Part shown: positions 58,121-64,000 of the stretch, piece after piece
How positions within the stretch are numbered: position 1 is the stretch's first letter
Layout: every line of letters starts with the position of its first letter
Source: Evernia prunastri
Taxonomy: Eukaryota > Ascomycota > Lecanoromycetes > Lecanorales > Parmeliaceae
DNA: 64,000 nt
Reading direction: 5' to 3'
Assembly (NCBI GenBank): GCA_003184365.1
Contig: NKYR01000013.1
Coordinates: forward strand, 186,001-250,000
Position numbers and translations under genes: made by a program
Notes under the pieces: generated by a model
What the model saw: only the letters and a program-made list of their open reading frames with translations
Databases searched by the model: none
What the model was told of the DNA's origin: nothing

Positions 58121-58771
58121 TCAAACGGGGCCGCTCTCGGGTGGAAACCTGACCCTTGCTTTGAACTCAAACATGACGGATTTGCGGTTGCAGTCATAGT
58201 CTGGTGGAAAGAACATTTATTGCAGATGATCAGGGCATTCAAGACATTCTTGAGAGACCATTTCTGGCACTGTCCCCAAACCACATTCACTGTTCAGTCC
58301 TACAACCCCCGGCTTGACCGCATATATCAACGGGGTCGGGATGATTGCCACATCTCTGCAATAGACTTGTATTAGAACATGCATATGGCAGATAATCAGG
58401 ACAGGACATTCGGAAGAGACCATTTCTGTGACTTCCCCCTAACCACATTCAATGTTCAGTCCTACAACCCCTGGTTTGAACGGGAATACTTTTCACATAC
58501 CTGCAATAGACAATCGCTATGCATCATTGGGCATGAGATTGCGGACACCATCGGCGTCGTAAACATCAATGCTAGGTGTCTTTCGCTGGTTAAGATATTC
58601 GGTGAAGAATGAGAGGCATTGCCTCTCGAATCTTATCCAGCTACGAGGAGCATTAAACCAGATGCGTAACTGATAGCGGCGCCAACCTGTGGTTGCGTCA
58701 AAGAACTCCTTGACACCTGGCTGAGGATTTCTCTGCTGATCATCTTTGTTGGGGTGACCGTGAAGGTTTGA
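58121..58771. repeat. intergenic region with two tandem copies of a ~100-bp repeat
   Basis: 58222-58330 and 58388-58486 are diverged direct copies offset by about 160 bp; both contain gagaccatttctg, a ccacattca.tgttcagtcctacaaccc core and a gtttgaac/gcttgacc end. Two further diverged copies lie on the same strand near 60.2 kb. A 77-codon frame with ATG at 58379 crosses copy two but is unlike any protein I know. No gene is called. Confidence 0.7.
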
Positions 58772-59668
58772 CTACGACTCCAGAATGATGCAATATAAGC
58801 GATCTTTAGAAAGTCCAGAAGTCTCACACGCTGCTAAAACAAGGGGGTGAGCGATACTCTCATCTTCAAGATAGTTCCATACGTGACTAATCTTAAAGAC
58901 CGGGACTATCCAATCGTTCACCACGTAGTCGCCTAGACGCCACTGAGTCTCACCACATTGCGGCCCTTCTGTCCCGTTCGAAAAGCACTTCATAGTCATG
59001 GTGGGAATCTGTCGCTGTCCCACATCTAAAGTAAGCTCGAATGCCCACTCTTTCGTGTCTTTGACAAAGCTGCCAACCAGCGAGGCATCATTGGCTTGGA
59101 CGATGCATAGCAAAGGTTCCTTCTGGGATCGAGCATCGGCCCAGACCGGAGCTCTTGGAACCCAGTTCGGAGTTTTGGGAGGGGCGACTGCTGGAGGACA
59201 AGGAGTTCCTGGCGTCGCAACGTCAGGTGATTCAGCATTCACATCTGACACGGTGGTGGGCGCTGGCTCACCTGACGCGTGACTTGGGGGAAATGGTCCC
59301 ACATGCCGACGTTTTAATGGCTCTTTGGCTTCGTCGAAATCTGTTACCTTCTTGGGCCGAACTTGCAATGATGCTGCAGAGGGGATGGACCGGTCGACGA
59401 GGATCGCTGAGCTGGCCTCTCGTGACTTCTTCCTCTCCTCCTCCTCCTTGTCTTCCTGCTCTATCTCTGCCATTCGTCTCTTGACGATGGCCAACTTCTC
59501 TGCCTTGGTGAGCATTGACAAGTCTTGCCGTCTAGCGGAGGGACGTGCTTGATCTGCGTCGTGCACGGCCGTGTCGGCGGTATTAGTAACCAGCGCCTGG
59601 CTTTGCTGCTCTCTCGAGCTGGATGGAGCATCTCCTAAGAGCTCGTACCGGTTCCTTGACGGAGCCAT
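58772..59668 (-). CDS. hypothetical protein, 298 aa
   Basis: Single exon from ATG at 59668; not recognised. The N-terminal half is polar with a charged helix (KAEKLAIVKRRMAEIEQEDK EEEERKKS) that should form a coiled coil, followed by a Pro-rich linker (PGTPCPPAVAPPKTPNWVPR). The C-terminal ~120 residues look like a small beta-rich fold: LLCIVQANDASLVGSFVKDT, WAFELTLDVGQRQIPTMTMK, GETQWRLGDYVVNDWIVPVF. It has no signal peptide or membrane helix. It stands alone between two blocks of a diverged repeat family, so it may be a lineage-specific gene. Codon use looks genuine, which supports a real gene. Confidence 0.6.
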   Translation of the reverse strand: MAPSRNRYELLGDAPSSSREQQSQALVTNTADTAVHDADQARPSARRQDLSMLTKAEKLAIVKRRMAEIEQEDKEEEERKKSREASSAILVDRSIPSAASLQVRPKKVTDFDEAKEPLKRRHVGPFPPSHASGEPAPTTVSDVNAESPDVATPGTPCPPAVAPPKTPNWVPRAPVWADARSQKEPLLCIVQANDASLVGSFVKDTKEWAFELTLDVGQRQIPTMTMKCFSNGTEGPQCGETQWRLGDYVVNDWIVPVFKISHVWNYLEDESIAHPLVLAACETSGLSKDRLYCIILES

Positions 59669-60837
59669 TGAAAATAAAATCCCACCACGTACTGCGCAGG
59701 GGTGAACTTTGCAAGCAAAGTTTTGCCTACCAAGGTAGGACTATGTAAATCACCACCAAGCACAACTTGGGGTGGAAAAGCAGTTGCTATTGGATAGCAA
59801 CTTTGGGGGGGTCGTAGTAACGACCAGGCAGCAAAAAATATGTGATTATGTTTGATGGTGTGAAAATTCAAGAAGGCGATGGTTATGTGCCGCGCTAGCG
59901 TGGCCACGGATAGTGGCATCAACTGAACTCGTGCAGATCTACGTTGGAAGGATGTCCAGAGTACATCTGGTCTCTTAAGCTCGCCATTGACTAAAATCTT
60001 GGATAATGCTAAGCTACAGCAACCTTACGTTTGTCAAGTCTGCATGCAAACACCCTAACAAACCGTTCATCCTGTACTTCTCCGGGTTGAGAATCCTCAA
60101 CAACTTGACACATGGGAAGCGAAAGCGCTTGCGATAGAGTTCTCTGTATGGAATTTGCCCAAACCATATCTAGTGTGTAGTCTGAAAAGTCCCAACTTGA
60201 ACGCATGTATCAATGAGATCGAGAACAATGTTCACATTCTTCTGGCAGCCGGACATTTTCAAGTGATCTTTCATGGCATTTCCCCCGAACCATACCCACA
60301 GTGTGGTCTTACAAGTCCCGGTTGCAATGCGTGTATCGAGGAGATTGGGAATCAATGTTCACATTTCTTTATGTCAGGTGTTGATGAATGAGCACTGTCG
60401 ATGTCATCTTCTCCGCTCGAGACCAATCCATCTTGGACCTGTACCCTAGATCATGAGGCCGCATTTCAAGAGGCCGCATTTCAACGCATGTTTCTGGACA
60501 TCTGCACTGTACGATTTGTAAGCATCGTAAGAATCTTGGTTTGGTTGCACCGCGAATCAACATGTATTTGCAGTACTTCGTGACGTTGTTGGGGAGACTC
60601 TATTATGTAGCGCAGATCATCACACTTTTATATCAGTGGTTTCTCGTCTACCTCAACCACCCACACCTTCTAGCAAATTGCTCAGTAAACCTACCTCGAC
60701 AACATACGTAAATCCTTCGTTTTGACGAAGTTGTCTCGCCTACACCTAGGCACATCAACACAGTGCACTTATCGTGCAACTTGTGGTTCTCGTACCGCTG
60801 CAGAGTAATCTCAGCGGATAAAAACAAACAGTCAGCA
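59669..60837. repeat. intergenic region with two more copies of the repeat family
   Basis: 60141-60212 and 60250-60339 are diverged direct copies with a ccatay...cagtgtggtc/agtgtgtagtc core followed by agtccc...cgYrtgtatc; they align with the copies at 58.2-58.5 kb mainly through C/T and G/A differences. A perfect 15-bp tandem duplication (gaggccgcatttcaa) lies at 60455-60469 and 60470-60484. Short Cys-bearing frames occur on both strands but none makes a convincing gene. The last 150 bp should hold the promoter of the next gene. Confidence 0.6.
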
Positions 60838-62443
60838 ATGACATACACAGATGACGTCGATCACATCTCAGTGGTCAAGCCAATCGAACATGCAGTGCAG
60901 CATCAAAAGCATTTCGTTCCTTCCGTGTCCCTGCACCAATATGGCAATGAAGCAGTAGACACGTCCTATCATGCTAATTGCAATCACAGTGTCAAAGCCC
61001 AGGACATCAAGCGCAACCCCGAGGTGTCTGTCTTTCGTTTCTTCGACCTCCCAGCAGAGGTTCGTAACCAGATATACCGGGAGCTTCTGCTCACTCGGAA
61101 CGCCATCTCACGTGCTCCTAACCCTAAATTCTTCATATTCTACCGACCCGAAAGCCCATTATACGTGGATGAAGACCCTGAGGTGGGAGAGGGTCAAGAT
61201 GAGTACCTACCAGAGGTCGGTACAGTAGTCTCCGAGAATATTCATGTGGAAAAGTCGACGTGCAGCATGGCGCTTTTACGCGTCAATCGCCAGATGTATC
61301 GGGAGGCTTCGCACATCTTCTCCGAGAATATCTGGGTGAGGGTTCATATGAACAAGGCTGGACTTGGCCGCGATCTCAAGAGTCGTGGATACAATGTGCA
61401 GGCAGAGGGCTGGCGGTACCGACATAATGTCAAGCGGGCGCTCGACATCCACATTCGAAATCCGACCGGCAATAACCAAGGGGCCGATTCCTTCCTCATT
61501 AGCCTTGCTGCCATTGCGCAACTGCCTCGAGCCCTATTCACGCTCGTTGGGTTTACGTCACTCGAATTCACCATCCCGGTCCGTCCTCAGTTCCAAGGGA
61601 AATTCGGACCGGAGAGCGAGATAGTGACGGCTTTTCGTCAACTCCAAGTCACCAAGCCGGTAAAGATCTCTGAAGATGACTTTGTATTTGAGGAGTTAGC
61701 CTTTGCCATGCACGTGGTCCAGCTGGATCATCTCGACGATCCCTTGTGGTTGCCCCCTCCGACAATACAGAATTGGATATGGTCTCGGTTGCGCGATAGT
61801 ATCCTTGTTGCCCAACTCCAATGGGAATTGGACGGAAGCAGCGGACGAATGCGAGCTCTCAATGGCATATGTTGACGGAATTTATCACATCTACACAGGA
61901 GCCATCTTTTCGGTAGAATGGCGTGATGATTTGCCCGTGTCTTCAGCCATTGATATGGTATCCGATATGCTGCTGCTACTGATCAAAGCAAAATTTAATA
62001 CCGGAGCCTACGCTTGCGCTGTCAAGTATGCCACGCAGTTTTTGGCGATTGGCTCGATGAATGAAGGCGACAATTACACAGTTTTATTACTGCGTGCCCG
62101 TGCTTACGCCACCATGCAGGAATACGGCAGGGCGCTGGCTGACTACGATGAAATTGCGAGGCTCCTCTCCCGTTCTGAGGAGTACGATTCATCATTTTCT
62201 TGGACCGATCCAGCCAACCATGAAGCGATCCTGTTTGTCCTGGGCTGGTACTTGAAGCTAAAAAGGGAACTCGCGGAGGATCCACCAGCACCACTGATGG
62301 CTTTCGCACATCTCAGGTTGGAGATGCAGGTCGACGGGCTATTGGCAACAGAGATTCCAGACCCCGTTTACAATCATCAGTTGCCAGACTTGGACGAACT
62401 TGCCAATTTTCCCGTGGGGGGCAAATGGCAATTGGGGATTTAG
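60838..62443 (+). CDS. 2EXR/F-box-like protein with TPR-like C-terminal tail
   Basis: The start ATG at 60838 opens a frame with VFRFFDLPAEVRNQIYRELL (residues about 65-84) and SMALLRVNRQMYREASHIFS, the hallmark of fungal 2EXR/F-box-like proteins. The first frame stops at 61875, but a second frame downstream is clearly coding to 62443, with a TPR-like helical pair (NTGAYACAVKYATQFLAI, TVLLLRARAYATMQEYGRAL ADYDEIARLL). A probable 100-nt intron 61799-61898 (gtatcc donor, ttgac branch, acacag acceptor) joins them in phase, giving exons 60838-61798 and 61899-62443 and 501 aa. If that intron is not real, the gene carries a frameshift. The cellular role of such proteins is unknown. Confidence 0.65.
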
Positions 62444-62951
62444 CCAACATGCGCAGAAGTCATAGCTGAAACATGGCTGAAAACCCAAACTTTGACTTCT
62501 GGGTATGACGATTGGGTGCAGCTTTGGTTTGTAATCTACCGGAGCAAAAAGTGTTCGTCTCACGCTGACCTTTATATTGGCAGGAGCATACCGTGTTGCA
62601 TCAGACATTAGTGCCACGAGTATTATTTACAAGCAAGGTTGGAGTCTTTGGTGGGTTTTGGGGGGGTAAATGATAGAGGAATTTTGGGTATAGAGGATGT
62701 ATCTCTTGAAGATCGTATGGATTCAAATAGTGTATGGATACTATTGTTACTATTGACTGCAAGATTGCTGAAATCGTAGTGGTCATGGGCAAAGTCGAGC
62801 GTGTCGCCACTTCCCCATTTTATTGGTTTTGCCTTCCCTTCTCAGCCTCGCATGATTAGTGCATCGCCAAGAAGTCATACAGCAGGGAAAAGTGGACTGT
62901 GTGGATTGAAGCCGTCCTCGTTTTAGATTAAACTAAGGATCCTCCTACCCC
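62444..62951. other. 3' intergenic region between convergent genes
   Basis: About 510 bp between converging stops of the 2EXR-type gene and the helicase gene. No exon, RNA gene or repeat recognised. Confidence 0.4.
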
Positions 62952-64000
62952 TTACTTAGCCTTGCCCTTCCCCTTATCCTTCGCCTTCTTCTTCTTCTTC
63001 TTCTTCCGCGCCTTCCCCCCAGCCGTCTCACCCTCCGCCTCCTCTCCCCCGGCCTCCTCTCCCTCCGCCTCCTCTCCCTCCGCCTCCTCCCCCCCAGCTT
63101 CCTTCCCCCCAGCCATTTCGACGTCCGCTTCGGTCTCCATCATCCCGGCCTCCTCTCCCCCGGCCTCCTCGGCCATCTTAACGTCCACCCCGGCCTCCTC
63201 CCCTCGGGCCTCCGTCTCCCCGGTCCCCTCCACCTCCGTCATCTCAACGTCGGCCTCCGTCCCCTTGCCCTTACTACCGGGCTGCTGAGGCTGCTGAGAC
63301 TGCTGAGACTGCTGAGGCTGAGGAGGCTGCGGCTGAGGCTGCGGCTTGTCCTTGGCCTTACTGCTTTCAGCCTCCGCAGCCCTCTCCCTCGCAGCAGCCT
63401 TCTTCTCAACCTTCTGCGCACTCTGGGTATGATCAGCCGCGGTGAGACGGACCGAGCCCGCGGCAGTGTCAAGCTTCCCCGTCTGGTGGTCGTGCGCGTC
63501 GGCCTCTTTGGCGATTTCCCTGGGCACATTGGGGCGAGTCGTCCTCCGGTTACCGGTTCGATATACCTTGGGACGCTGGTCTCGGAGGTCCTCAACGTAG
63601 ATGACCCTATTCGCCTTTGCCGTCTGTTTGCGAAGGAAGTCGAAATTTAGCACTTCCTGCTTCTTCAATTCATCTTGCAGTCTCGCCGCACTCCAATTCG
63701 CGCGCCTGGAAATGCCCCGTTCGCTGGTATCCAGACTCGTATTGTCATGGTATAAACTTACGATCCACGAGGTCTTTCGCCATGGCGCTGATGGCGGCGG
63801 TGGCTTTGAGCGGTCTGGTTGACTGGACCGTTGCGAAAATGGCCGACAGCTGACCGATAACAACCACACAGCTCCTGCCTCGGGTAAGAGCACAGCAAAG
63901 ACGATTTGGGCTCTTTACGTGGCCGGTGACCGTCCCGGAACGAGTGGAACCTTCGGGGCCCTCTTCCGGGTCGTTCTCAACAGCCGTGTCTGCGGTTTGG
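62952..64000 (-). CDS. superfamily 1 helicase (AAA_12), C-terminal part only
   Basis: The gene runs off the right edge, so only its end is here. From 63999 down to 63762 the frame reads HVKSPNRLCCALTRGRSCVV VIGQ, the motif V/VI region of SF1 (UPF1/ZNFX1-like AAA_12) helicases where NRLxVALTRA contacts ATP, followed by AISAMAKDLVD. A strong gtaagt donor at 63760 ends this exon in phase 1. The 3' exon encodes DELKKQEVLNFDFLRKQTAK ANRVIYVEDL and a long disordered tail: Gln/Pro-rich, then Glu/Gly-acidic repeats, then poly-Lys (KARKKKKKKKAKDKGKGKAK). The obvious acceptor (ttccag, exon from 63705) gives the wrong phase; ctgcaag (exon from 63673) keeps frame. RNA or DNA unwinding is expected. Confidence 0.7.
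63040..63115 (-). repeat. coding minisatellite, Glu/Gly-rich helicase tail
   Basis: Plus-strand units of the type cctcctctccctccg repeat several times, encoding GEEAEGEEAEGEEAGGEEAE on the minus strand, next to a ctt triplet run (about 62986-63006) that encodes the Lys tract. Such tracts change length easily by slippage. Confidence 0.7.

Overview
The window is nuclear DNA of a filamentous ascomycete (Pezizomycotina). Nearly every gene carries short introns of 45-90 nt with GTAAGT/GTNNGT donors, CTAAC/CTGAC branch points and C/T/A-AG acceptors. Gene spacing is compact, and the family set is typical of moulds (DUF7587, 2EXR/F-box-like, cutinase, secreted amidase, PPZ phosphatase). Leotiomycetes is my best guess from family content, but the sequence does not prove it. 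I see no tRNA, rRNA or CRISPR. Gene models below were spliced by hand, and each stated exon set keeps an open frame across its junctions.

Layout. 0.6-5 kb: a SAM-PH polarity-type protein (+) converges on an unrecognised 427-aa protein (-). 5.2-6.25 kb: a 1,034-bp non-autonomous DNA transposon with a TA target duplication sits in the upstream region of that gene. 6.5-9.1 kb: a GPI-anchored Ser/Thr-rich protein and a Cys-rich/coiled-coil protein. 9.8-13.3 kb: PPZ-type phosphatase and NAA38-like Sm protein. 14.5-16.8 kb: DUF7587 protein.

17.2-30.2 kb is a dense housekeeping block: ribosomal protein S11 and kinetochore scaffold Spc105/KNL1 (divergent), DNA polymerase delta subunit 2, ribosomal L38, a four-exon 88-aa membrane protein, mRNA-export factor Mtr2 and mitochondrial methionyl-tRNA synthetase (divergent). 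31.8-38 kb: COQ10, an MFS monocarboxylate/riboflavin-type transporter and a tRNA m3C methyltransferase.

38.2-47.7 kb: a secreted cutinase, a FAT1-type very-long-chain acyl-CoA synthetase, a secreted amidase and the GPI-transamidase subunit PIG-S. 50-58 kb: a large fungal protein (DUF8004-like), a mitochondrial small-subunit ribosomal protein of the SOD fold, a Cys-rich single-pass membrane protein and a secreted deuterolysin-like protein with HQxxH in place of HExxH. 58-60.8 kb is a fast-evolving stretch with a diverged repeat family around one orphan gene. 60.8-62.4 kb: a 2EXR-type protein with a TPR-like tail. The right edge holds the C-terminal part of a superfamily 1 (AAA_12) helicase that runs off the window.

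Functional links. Cutinase and FAT1 are divergent neighbours and could act in sequence on cutin or lipid acids. Methionyl-tRNA synthetase, COQ10 and mS42 are all mitochondrial but not clustered. KNL1 carries both PP1-docking motifs (SILK, RVSF), MELT-like repeats and a recent internal tandem expansion. I do not find a convincing new multi-gene system; the most unusual items are the transposon with nested palindromic arms, the repeat family at 58-60 kb, the KNL1 repeat expansion and several micro-exons.
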